From: Nocardioides insulae DSM 17944
GTDB taxonomy: Bacteria; Actinomycetota; Actinomycetes; Propionibacteriales; Nocardioidaceae
NCBI RefSeq assembly: GCF_000422825.1
Contig: NZ_AUGU01000014.1
Coordinates: 310,001-374,000, forward strand
Length of the DNA stretch: 64,000 bases
Direction of reading: 5' to 3'
This document shows positions 8,457-15,984 of this stretch, piece after piece. Below the pieces are notes generated by a model that worked only from the letters and a program-made list of their open reading frames with translations, was not told the origin of the DNA and did no database searches. How positions within the stretch are numbered: the stretch's first letter is position 1; every line of letters begins with the position of its first letter. A program made the position numbers and the translations under genes.

Positions 8457-8480
8457 AACAGAACCTGTTTCACCTAGGGT
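8457..8480 (+). promoter_or_regulatory. KstR-like operator and -10 box of the VOC gene
   Basis: AAACAG-AAC-CTGTTT (8456-8470) is an inverted repeat holding the GAACCTGTT core seen before the SDR gene. The candidate -10 TAGGGT follows at 8475-8480, so a bound repressor would sit in the promoter spacer. The 5' leader would be about 34 nt and includes an AGGAG ribosome-binding site. Confidence 0.55.
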
Positions 8481-8520
8481 GGCGTGGCTACGAGTGTGGC
8501 GCACGTCATGAGGAGTGGGA

Positions 8521-9105
8521 ATGGGCAACAGCAACACCAAGTTCGAACTGCAGGGCCTGTGTCATCTGGCCCTCGTCTGCGAGGACATGGAGCGCACGGT
8601 CGAGTTCTACACCGAGGTCCTGGGCATGAGGCTCCCCAAGACCATCGACATCCCCGGCGGAGGGCAGCACTTCTTCCTCGACATGGGCTGCGAGGAGTAC
8701 ATCGCCTTCTTCTGGTTCCCCGACGCACCCAAGCGCGCCCCCGGTGTGGCCTCGGCAGAGGCGCTGCCCGGTGTCGGCGAGATCATGACCGCCCACGGTT
8801 CGATGAACCACGTGGCCTTCAAGGTGCCGGCCGAGAAGTTCGACGAGTACAAGGCTCGGCTCGACGCTGCCGGGGTCGCCACCGGACCGATCCTCAACCA
8901 CGACGACAGCCCCTCGACCGTGGCGCGGGAGATGCACGACGGCGTCTACATCCGCTCGATGTACTTCTTCGACCCGGATGGGATCCTGCTGGAGTTCGCC
9001 TGCTGGACCCGCGAGCTCGGCCCGGACGACGTGCGTGTCGCGCCTCGTCGCGCGGACGGTTCCTACTCCGAGCGGGGCGTCGTCGGCACGTCCGTCAACG
9101 CCTGA
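8521..9105 (+). CDS. VOC-family (glyoxalase/extradiol dioxygenase fold) protein
   Basis: A 194-residue protein of the vicinal oxygen chelate superfamily with two beta-alpha-beta-beta-beta modules. Candidate metal ligands are H in GLCHLALVCEDM, H in NHVAFKVP and E in DPDGILLEFACW, the usual VOC layout. The AGGAG at 8511-8515 sets the start at ATG 8521; a GTG at 8515 overlaps that site and is rejected. It overlaps the next gene by one base (TGATG). The operator points to co-regulation with the SDR gene; the reaction is unknown. Confidence 0.85.
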   Translation: MGNSNTKFELQGLCHLALVCEDMERTVEFYTEVLGMRLPKTIDIPGGGQHFFLDMGCEEYIAFFWFPDAPKRAPGVASAEALPGVGEIMTAHGSMNHVAFKVPAEKFDEYKARLDAAGVATGPILNHDDSPSTVAREMHDGVYIRSMYFFDPDGILLEFACWTRELGPDDVRVAPRRADGSYSERGVVGTSVNA

Positions 9106-9713
9106 TGCCCCGCCTCCGCCAGGTCCCCCGGCACGAGGTCGACGATGACCGGGTCCTGAGCTGGTACGACCGGCTCTTCGGGGATCGCGACCCCGTCGCC
9201 GAGCCCGGCACCGCCTCCGGCACCCCGGGTGACTGGTGGACCGTCTTCGCGCTCTCGCCGGATATCCTGCGGCACGCGACCGCCGGCTTCGCGGTCTACC
9301 GCAGCCCGGAGCGCCGCCTCGACCCGGTGCTTCGAGAGCTCGGCCAGGCCCGGGCCGGCTGGGTCCGGGGCAGCCAGTTCGTCTTCTCCCAGCACTGCAA
9401 GTCGCTGCGCGACCTCGGGGTGAGCGAGGAGCGGATCGCCGCGGTGTCCACCGGGGCGGCCTCGCCGCTCTTCGACGAGGCCGAGCGGTACGTCCTGGCC
9501 TACACAGACGCGCTGGTCGACCAGGGCGGCCGGGTCTCCGACGGGCTCTTCGCCGGACTCCGGGAGCACCTCGACGACCTCGAAATCCTGGAACTCACCT
9601 ACATCACCGCGATGTACGACATGCACGCCGTCATCGCCAAGGCCCTCCACCTGGAGTACGACAACCGCGAGGACCCGATCGTCGAGATCGGTGGCGGCGG
9701 CCTCAACGGGTAG
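9105..9713 (+). CDS. Carboxymuconolactone-decarboxylase/AhpD-like protein
   Basis: A 202-residue all-helical protein of the CMD/AhpD superfamily. A single Cys-containing helix (FVFSQHCKSLRDLGVSEERI) corresponds to the AhpD-like active-site region but lacks a CxxC pair, so it is nearer to CMD-type lactone or hydrolase relatives than to a thiol peroxidase partner. Its ATG overlaps the VOC stop (TGATG), so the two are translationally coupled and probably act in one catabolic step series. The substrate is unknown. Confidence 0.78.
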   Translation: MPRLRQVPRHEVDDDRVLSWYDRLFGDRDPVAEPGTASGTPGDWWTVFALSPDILRHATAGFAVYRSPERRLDPVLRELGQARAGWVRGSQFVFSQHCKSLRDLGVSEERIAAVSTGAASPLFDEAERYVLAYTDALVDQGGRVSDGLFAGLREHLDDLEILELTYITAMYDMHAVIAKALHLEYDNREDPIVEIGGGGLNG

Positions 9714-9722
9714 CGCAGCCTT

Positions 9723-9757
9723 CGCCGGGCGCGCGGGATCACCCGCGCGCCCCGGCG
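9723..9757. terminator. Bidirectional hairpin between convergent genes
   Basis: CGCCGGGCGCGCGGG pairs with CCCGCGCGCCCCGGCG with one bulged C around atca. It lies between the CMD-like gene and the convergent reductase gene. Confidence 0.65.
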
Positions 9758-9790
9758 AGGCCCCGGGTGGAGGGCGCCAGATCGAAGGCG

Positions 9791-11002
9791 CTAGCTCGAG
9801 AGTCCGAGCGCGTCGAGGACGTCGCTGACGGTGCCCCCGGCAGCGAGGGTACGGCGTGAGCGCAGCCCCGCCTTGGGCCATCCGATGCTCACCGCACCGG
9901 CCAGCGCGCCGTCCGGGCCGCCCCACAGCGCGAGTCGCTGACCCTCGTTCTCGACGACCAATGGGTCGTCGCCGGGCGCGGGGTCACCGAAGACCTGGAT
10001 GGTGGTGCCGTGCTGGTCGCTCCACACGTACGGCACCGCGGTGTCGGCCTGGGGGTCGTCGGGGGCGGTGATGGTCTGCGCCACGAAGCGGGCCTGGTCG
10101 CCGGCGGTGGTCCAGTGCTCGCGGCGAGTGCCGCGGCTTCCGTCCGGGCGGTCCCAGCGGGCGACGTCCCCGATCGCGAAGACATCGGCGAGGCCGGCCA
10201 CCCTGCCGTACTGGTCGCACAGCACCCCGTCGCCCACCGGCAGTCCGGAGGCGGCGAGCCAGCCGGTGTCGAGCACCGCGCCGATGCCCACGACCGCGAG
10301 CCCGGCCGAGACCGAGCTCCCGTCGCCGAGTTCCGCGCGCACGCCACCGTCGGGCCCATCCGCCAGGGAGAGGATCGAGCAGCCGGTGCGCAGCCGGACG
10401 CCGTGAGCGCGGTGCTGATCCAGGATCCACCCCGCGACCCGATCACCCAGCCGATCGGCGAGCGGCCGCTCCACCGTGTCGACCAGGACGACGTCCTTGC
10501 CCGCGGCCCGAGCGGCACTCGCGACCTCGGCCCCGATGAAGCCACCGCCCACCACCAGCACCGACTCGCTGGCCGACAGATCGGCGTGCAGCGCCTCGGC
10601 CTCGGCGAGGGTGCGAAGGACGTGGATGTGCCGGCCCGGCCAGGGGGAGGGCCGGGCGCGGGCGCCGGTGGCGAGCACCAGGACGTCGTACCTCAGGGCC
10701 GCGCCGTCGGCCGTGACCACGCGACGGGCGTCGGTGTCGATCTCCACCGCCTCGCTCCCCAGCACCAGTTCGATCTGCTCGGCGGCGGCCTGCTCGACGC
10801 TCAGCAGCCAGCGGGGCTCCAGCGGGTGCGACTTGGACAGCGGAGGCTTGTCGTAGGGGGTCACCGTCTCCCGGTCGAGCAGCCGGACCGGGCCGGCGTA
10901 CCCCTGGATCCGCAGCGACCGGGCGAGGTTCACCCCGGCCACCGAGGCGCCGACGATCAGTACTCCGTGCTCGTGCGCGCCGTGCTCGGATGATGCGCTC
11001 AC
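9791..11002 (-). CDS. FAD-dependent ferredoxin reductase-like oxidoreductase
   Basis: A 403-residue flavoprotein of the ferredoxin/rubredoxin reductase type that passes electrons from NAD(P)H to a small redox partner. The FAD fingerprint LIVGASVAGVNLA is near residue 15, PYDKPPLSK follows, the NAD(P)H fingerprint VVGGGFIGAEVA is mid-protein, and VFAIGDVARW marks the second FAD contact. The GTG at 11002 is chosen because AGGAGG sits four bases upstream; an open extension to 11236 lacks such support. No ferredoxin or P450 gene is adjacent, so the partner is unknown. It is divergent from the PhoD gene. Confidence 0.92.
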   Translation of the reverse strand: MSASSEHGAHEHGVLIVGASVAGVNLARSLRIQGYAGPVRLLDRETVTPYDKPPLSKSHPLEPRWLLSVEQAAAEQIELVLGSEAVEIDTDARRVVTADGAALRYDVLVLATGARARPSPWPGRHIHVLRTLAEAEALHADLSASESVLVVGGGFIGAEVASAARAAGKDVVLVDTVERPLADRLGDRVAGWILDQHRAHGVRLRTGCSILSLADGPDGGVRAELGDGSSVSAGLAVVGIGAVLDTGWLAASGLPVGDGVLCDQYGRVAGLADVFAIGDVARWDRPDGSRGTRREHWTTAGDQARFVAQTITAPDDPQADTAVPYVWSDQHGTTIQVFGDPAPGDDPLVVENEGQRLALWGGPDGALAGAVSIGWPKAGLRSRRTLAAGGTVSDVLDALGLSS

Positions 11003-11150
11003 CCGTCCTCCTCGTGGTCGTGTGCAGTGAGGGTTTCCGGGCGCCGCAGCGCTGTCAAGGGCGTCTCGCGGACCAACTGTTGCCCGGCCCGTCACCGGCC
11101 CGTACGTCGGGCGTCGGGCACAGGTCGGGTGTGGGCGCTGCGATCGACCC

Positions 11151-12815
11151 ATGGTGTGGCTCGGGCGCCGGGACGCCCTCCGTGCAGGAGTAGGACTCTC
11201 CGCCTCCGCGGGGCTGCTGGCGACCGGCCTGGCCACGAGCCGGTTGGGGGCGAGGAGCGAGGTGTGGAGGGGAGCGCGGCAGAACCGCCGGCGGATCGAT
11301 CAGCCGCACGGCGCGCGGACCGGCGATGTGACCGCGGAGTCGGCGGTGATCTGGGCCCGTGCTGCCGACGACGGCCGGATGGTCGTGCAACTGAGCAGCA
11401 ACGGTCGGCAGGTGCGCACCGTCACCGGTCCGGTCGCCGACCCGCGCACCGACCGGACCGCTCGGATCGTGCTGCGCGGGCTCGAGCCCGGGCGGGAGTA
11501 CGCCGCCAGGGTGTGGTTCGCGGGCGAGGACGGCACCGCCGGGCGGTTGGAGACGGTCCGGTTCCGTACGGCACCGCGACATCCCACGCCGGTGAGCTTC
11601 GCCTGGTCGGGGGACACCTGCGGCCAGGGGTGGGGGATCGAGACCACCCTCGGATTGCCCGGCTACGGCCTTCTCGCCTCCTTGCGACCCGACTTCTTCC
11701 TGCACGTCGGCGACACGATCTACGCCGACGAGCCGATGGTCGAACGCGACCGCGACGACTTCGGGCACCCCTGGACCAACGAGCTCACCGAGTCGGTCAG
11801 CCGGGTGGCCCAGACCCTGGAGGACTTCCGGGGCCGACACCGCTACGTGCTCTCCGATCCGACCGTGCAGGAGCTCTACCGGCAGGTCCCGACGGTCGCG
11901 ATGTGGGACGACCACGAGACCCTCAACAACTGGTACCCGGGCGAGATCGTGGACGACGCCCGCTACGACCTCGAACGCAGCTGCGACGTCCTCGCCGCTC
12001 GGGGCCGCCGGGCCTGGGCCGAGTACCAGCCGGTCGCGATCGAGCAACTCTCCCGACCCGGCCGCATCCATCGTGCCCTCGGCTACGGGCCCCACCTGGA
12101 GGTCTTCTGCCTCGACATGCGCTCCTACCGTGACCCCAACGGCGCCAACCTCGACGGCTCGGCGGCCTCGAGGAGATCCGGCCCTGCTGCCGACCCCGCT
12201 GCCGACCCCGCTGCCGTCCCCGCTGTGGACCACGGGATCCTGGGCGCGGCCCAGGCCGCCTGGCTGCTGGAGTCGGTGAGCCGCTCCCGCGCCACCTGGA
12301 AGGTCATCGCCGCCGACATGCCGCTCTCGGTCGCCACCAGGTACGCCGACGACAGGGACTCGGTGGCGCAGTTCCACGACGGCGGTCCGCGCGGCCGGGA
12401 GCAGGAGATCGCCCGGCTGCTCAGCGGTCTGCAGCAGCGCGGCGTGCGCAACGTGATCTGGGTGACCGCCGACGTGCACTACACCGCGGCGCACGAGTAC
12501 CACCCGGACCGGGCGGCGTACCAGGACTTCGACCCGTTCTGGGAGTTCGTCTCCGGGCCGGTCGCCTCCGGGACCTTTCCCGTCAAGCAACCCGACCGGA
12601 CCTTCGGCCCGCGCATCGTCTTCGCCGAGGGCAACCCCGACGACCGCAGGATGTCGCCCGCAGCCGGCAAGCAGTACGTCGGCCAGGTCGAGGTCGGCGC
12701 GGACGGCATCCTCACCGTGACCCTCCACAGCACCGGCGCCGGCCCGCTCTGGTCACGGTCGTTCGAGCCGGAGGAGGGTCCCGACCCCCTGCAACTTTCC
12801 CCGGTGCACCGGTGA
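11151..12815 (+). CDS. PhoD-family alkaline phosphatase/phosphodiesterase, Tat-exported
   Basis: A 554-residue secreted metallophosphatase. The N-terminus LGRRDALRAG followed by a hydrophobic stretch is a Tat-type signal. PhoD landmarks in order are WARAADDGRM (N-terminal Fn3-like domain), HVGDTIYADEP, WDDHETLNN, a late helical segment, and VTADVHYTAAHEY. A low-complexity Ala-Asp-Pro run near residues 346-358 comes from a short imperfect DNA repeat at about 12180-12222. It should release phosphate from phosphodiesters outside the cell. No PHO box was recognised. Confidence 0.92.
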   Translation: MVWLGRRDALRAGVGLSASAGLLATGLATSRLGARSEVWRGARQNRRRIDQPHGARTGDVTAESAVIWARAADDGRMVVQLSSNGRQVRTVTGPVADPRTDRTARIVLRGLEPGREYAARVWFAGEDGTAGRLETVRFRTAPRHPTPVSFAWSGDTCGQGWGIETTLGLPGYGLLASLRPDFFLHVGDTIYADEPMVERDRDDFGHPWTNELTESVSRVAQTLEDFRGRHRYVLSDPTVQELYRQVPTVAMWDDHETLNNWYPGEIVDDARYDLERSCDVLAARGRRAWAEYQPVAIEQLSRPGRIHRALGYGPHLEVFCLDMRSYRDPNGANLDGSAASRRSGPAADPAADPAAVPAVDHGILGAAQAAWLLESVSRSRATWKVIAADMPLSVATRYADDRDSVAQFHDGGPRGREQEIARLLSGLQQRGVRNVIWVTADVHYTAAHEYHPDRAAYQDFDPFWEFVSGPVASGTFPVKQPDRTFGPRIVFAEGNPDDRRMSPAAGKQYVGQVEVGADGILTVTLHSTGAGPLWSRSFEPEEGPDPLQLSPVHR

Positions 12816-12967
12816 AAGTCGCGCTCCCTGAGTGATGCGGCGCCCGGGAGTGACCGTGTCACCGGTGAAGGGTGGGGCGGATGATGCCGGTGAGAACGCG
12901 CACTCACCCTCCAGCGGGAAAAGGAATCGCGGGGGTGTGCGGGGTGCGCCTACTCTTGGAAGCAGAC

Positions 12968-14479
12968 ATGACGAACTCATCCGAACACACTCCGGAGCTC
13001 GAGCAGCTCGAGGACAGCATCATCGATCTGGATGCCGCGCTCGCGGCGACCGAGTCCTGGGACGCCGAAGCCGGCTTCGAGTCCGGCTATGCCGACGAGG
13101 ATCCCGAGGACGACCCCACCGTGGGGGCGATGGAGCTCGCCGAGCGGCACGCGCTGCGGCGGGTGGCCAGCCTGCGCACCGAGCTCGAGGACATCACCGA
13201 GGTCGAGTACCGCCAGCTCCGGCTGGAGCGAGTCGTGCTCGTCGGCGTGTGGACCGAGGGCAGCATCGAGGACGCCGAGAACTCCATGGCCGAGCTGGCT
13301 CTGCTGGCCGAGACGGCCGGCTCCGAGGTGCTCGAGGCGATCATCCAGCGGCGGCAGGCACCCGATCCGGCGACCTACATCGGCCGCGGCAAGGTCGAGG
13401 CCCTCGGTGAGATCGTGAAGGTGACCGGTGCCGACACGGTGATCTGCGACGGCGAGCTGGCCCCGAGTCAGCTGCGCAACCTCGAGGACCGGGTCAGCGT
13501 CAAGGTCGTCGACCGCACCGCGCTCATCCTGGACATCTTCGCGCAGCACGCGAAGAGCAAGGAGGGCCAGGCGCAGGTCGAGCTGGCCCAGCTCAACTAC
13601 ATGAAGCAGCGGCTCCGCGGCTGGGGCGGCAACCTCTCCCGCCAGGTAGGCGGCCGGGTGGCCGGCGGTGCCGGCATCGGTGGTCGCGGGCCCGGTGAGA
13701 CCAAGATCGAGACCGACCGCCGGCGGATCAACACCAAGATCGCCAAGCTCAACCGCGAGCTGCGCGAGATGAAGGGCACCCGTGAGACGAAGCGGGCCGA
13801 CCGCCGTCGTCACCACATCCCTGCGGTAGCGATCGCCGGCTACACCAACGCCGGTAAGTCCTCGCTTCTCAACCGCCTCACCGGAGCCGGCGTCCTGGTC
13901 GAGGACGCACTGTTCGCGACCCTCGACCCGACCACGCGTCGTACCCAGACCTCCGACGGACGGGTCTACACCATGTCCGACACGGTCGGGTTCGTACGAC
14001 ACCTGCCGCACCAGCTGGTGGAGGCGTTCCGGTCCACCCTCGAGGAGGTTGCGGACGCCGATCTGGTGGTGCACGTCGTCGACGGGTCCCACCCCGACCC
14101 CGAGGGGCAGATCTCGGCGGTGCGGGAGGTCTTCGCCGACATCGAGGCATCCCAGGTGCCCGAGCTGATCGTGCTCAACAAGATCGACGCGGCCGATCCA
14201 CTCGTCGTGCAGCGGCTGCTTCGCTCCGAGCCGCACATCGTGGCCGTCTCGGCCAGGACCGGCGAGGGCATCGAGGAGGCGCTCGCGGCGATCGAGGAGG
14301 ATCTCCCGCGTCCCGAGGTGAGCATCCACGTGCTCCTTCCCTACGAACGCGGCGACCTGGTCAACCGGCTCCACCAGCAGGGCGAGATCGACTCCGTCGA
14401 GCACACCGCCGAGGGCAGCATCGTGCGCGGCCGCGCCAATCCCGACCTGGCCGGCGAGCTCGCGGCGTACGCCGTCTGA
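12968..14479 (+). CDS. hflX: GTPase HflX (ribosome-splitting stress GTPase)
   Basis: A 503-residue GTPase that binds 50S or stalled 70S ribosomes. After an acidic N-terminal extension come the HflX domain (VLVGVWTEGS, DPATYIGRGKVEAL), the glycine-rich linker GGNLSRQVGGRV, then the G domain: P-loop GYTNAGKSSL near 291, DTVGFVRHLP near 338, NKID near 404. The ATG at 12968 is preferred; a candidate -10 TACTCT at 12951-12956 leaves only a short leader with GGAAG. It follows dapF order seen in other actinobacteria. Confidence 0.96.
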   Translation: MTNSSEHTPELEQLEDSIIDLDAALAATESWDAEAGFESGYADEDPEDDPTVGAMELAERHALRRVASLRTELEDITEVEYRQLRLERVVLVGVWTEGSIEDAENSMAELALLAETAGSEVLEAIIQRRQAPDPATYIGRGKVEALGEIVKVTGADTVICDGELAPSQLRNLEDRVSVKVVDRTALILDIFAQHAKSKEGQAQVELAQLNYMKQRLRGWGGNLSRQVGGRVAGGAGIGGRGPGETKIETDRRRINTKIAKLNRELREMKGTRETKRADRRRHHIPAVAIAGYTNAGKSSLLNRLTGAGVLVEDALFATLDPTTRRTQTSDGRVYTMSDTVGFVRHLPHQLVEAFRSTLEEVADADLVVHVVDGSHPDPEGQISAVREVFADIEASQVPELIVLNKIDAADPLVVQRLLRSEPHIVAVSARTGEGIEEALAAIEEDLPRPEVSIHVLLPYERGDLVNRLHQQGEIDSVEHTAEGSIVRGRANPDLAGELAAYAV

Positions 14480-14566
14480 CCCCACCACGGGGGCCGTCCC
14501 GAGCTCACCTGTACATCGCCCGCCCGACGACACCCGGACCACCACGCGGCACGCCACCCGGTGCGA

Positions 14567-14654
14567 CCGACTCGATGGTCGACGAGGGCCGACTCGACCG
14601 TCCACGAGGACCGACTCGACGGTCCACGAGGATCGACTCGATGGGGCCCGTGGC
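14567..14654. repeat. 22-bp intergenic tandem repeat, four units
   Basis: Units at 14567, 14589, 14611 and 14633 are each exactly 22 bp, of the form CCGACTCGAcGGTCCACGAGG; the last is degenerate. The array ends directly at the -10 region of the ROK gene. It is the same family as the arrays at 3308-3370 and 34980-35065. Confidence 0.85.
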
Positions 14655-14665
14655 AGGATCGCTGC

Positions 14666-15868
14666 GTGAGACACTCCTTGGCGGGCCGGGCGGAGAGCCT
14701 GATGCAGGCCCGGTTGTTGGCACACCTGCGCGATGAGGGGCCGCTCTCGCGGGTCCAGCTGGCCGACCGACTCGGGGTCTCCCGTACGACGATCGCGGCC
14801 GAGGTGACCAGGCTGGGCGATCTCGGCCTGGCCCAGGAGGTCGGCCCGGCGGCCTCCCGCGGAGGACGTCGGTCCACGCTGGTGGACCTCGATCCCGCCA
14901 TCCGGTTCGTGGGTATCTCGATCGGTGCCACGGGGATGTCGGTCGGGCTGACCGACGGGCGTCTCCAGGTGGTGGCGACTCGGACGGTGGCCTCGGACAT
15001 CCGGTCCGGGCCGGAGGTCGTCATGGCCACGGCGCTGGAGCAGGCGCGCGAACTGATGCAGGCCGAGGGCGTCGAGCACGCGCTCGGCGCGGGGGTGGGG
15101 GTGCCGGGGCCGGTCGACTTCCACCGCGGCGTCTCGGTCAGCCCGCCGATCATGCCGGGATGGGACGGCTACCCCGTCCGCGATGCCGTCGCCCGCGAGC
15201 TCGGCTGCCCGGTCGTGCTGGACAACGACGTCAACGTCCTTGCGGCGGGGGAGCAGCACTCCGGGGTGGCCCGGTCGGCCCGCGACTTCCTGTTCGTCAA
15301 GATCGGCACCGGCATCGGCTGCGGCATCGTCGTGGACGGTGAGCTCTATCGCGGGGTCGACGGGTGTGCCGGCGACATCGGGCACATCCGGGTGGAGGAG
15401 TTCGGGCCTACCTGCGCGTGCGGCAACACCGGCTGCCTGGAGGCGTTCTCCGGTGGTGCGGCCCTGGCCCGGGAGGCGCTCGCGGCGGCCCGTTCGGGGC
15501 GGTCGCCGGTGCTGGCCGAGCTCTTGGCGAAGAAGGGGGATCTCAGTGCGGCGGACATCGGGATCGCGGTCTCACGCGGCGACGCCCAGGCCGTCCAGCT
15601 GATCCGGGAGAGCGGGCATCGGGTGGGCCAGGTGCTGGCGAGCCTGGTCTCCTTCTTCAACCCCGGCCTGATCGTGATCGGCGGCCGGGTCACCGGACTC
15701 GGGCACGCCCTGCTGGCCGAGATCCGCGGTGTCATCTACCGCCGGTCGTTGCCACTGGCCACGGGCAACCTGCCGATCGTGCTCAGCGAGCTGGGCGAGG
15801 AGGGCGGGGTCATCGGGGCTGCCCGGATGATCAGTGGCTCGGTCTATGCGCCGTACGACGGCAGCTGA
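14666..15868 (+). CDS. ROK-family transcriptional regulator
   Basis: A 400-residue protein with an N-terminal winged helix-turn-helix (residues about 24-55, LSRVQLADRLGVSRTTIAAEV) fused to a ROK sugar-kinase fold. The ROK part keeps LDNDVNVLAAGE (catalytic Asp region), GTGIGCGIVVDG and the zinc motif CACGNTGC near 250. Such proteins usually repress sugar genes until a sugar binds. GTG 14666 is set by a leaderless -10 (CAGGAT at 14654-14659, six-base gap). The operator-like GACTTT-N13-CGAAAG that overlaps its stop and recurs before the next operon is its best target candidate (inference). Confidence 0.92.
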   Translation: MRHSLAGRAESLMQARLLAHLRDEGPLSRVQLADRLGVSRTTIAAEVTRLGDLGLAQEVGPAASRGGRRSTLVDLDPAIRFVGISIGATGMSVGLTDGRLQVVATRTVASDIRSGPEVVMATALEQARELMQAEGVEHALGAGVGVPGPVDFHRGVSVSPPIMPGWDGYPVRDAVARELGCPVVLDNDVNVLAAGEQHSGVARSARDFLFVKIGTGIGCGIVVDGELYRGVDGCAGDIGHIRVEEFGPTCACGNTGCLEAFSGGAALAREALAAARSGRSPVLAELLAKKGDLSAADIGIAVSRGDAQAVQLIRESGHRVGQVLASLVSFFNPGLIVIGGRVTGLGHALLAEIRGVIYRRSLPLATGNLPIVLSELGEEGGVIGAARMISGSVYAPYDGS

Positions 15869-15891
15869 CTTTCGCAGTCATCTTGCGAAAG
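15867..15891. promoter_or_regulatory. Candidate ROK operator upstream of the sugar dehydrogenase gene
   Basis: GACTTT-N13-CGAAAG, extended here to the perfect inverted repeat CTTTCGCA-N7-TGCGAAAG (15869-15891). The same half-sites with the same 13-bp gap recur at 18175-18199 before the second ROK/ABC operon. It begins inside the stop of the ROK gene and lies just upstream of the next promoter. Confidence 0.6.
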
Positions 15892-15903
15892 AGTGCCAAC
15901 TCC

Positions 15904-15933
15904 TTGACGTGATCGCGATCACATCGATACGTT
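15904..15933 (+). promoter_or_regulatory. Promoter of the sugar dehydrogenase gene with a CRP/GlxR-like box
   Basis: TTGACG (15904-15909), 18 bp, TACGTT (15928-15933). The spacer holds GTGATCGCGATCAC (15909-15922), a perfect palindrome matching 15 of 16 positions of TGTGA-N6-TCACA when flanks are included. A second palindrome, CGTTCGCGAACG (15930-15941), overlaps the -10. Box identity is by consensus only. Confidence 0.55.
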
Positions 15934-15984
15934 CGCGAACGGTTCTCGTCCCCCATGTTCGACGGGAAAAGAAGGAGATGGATC

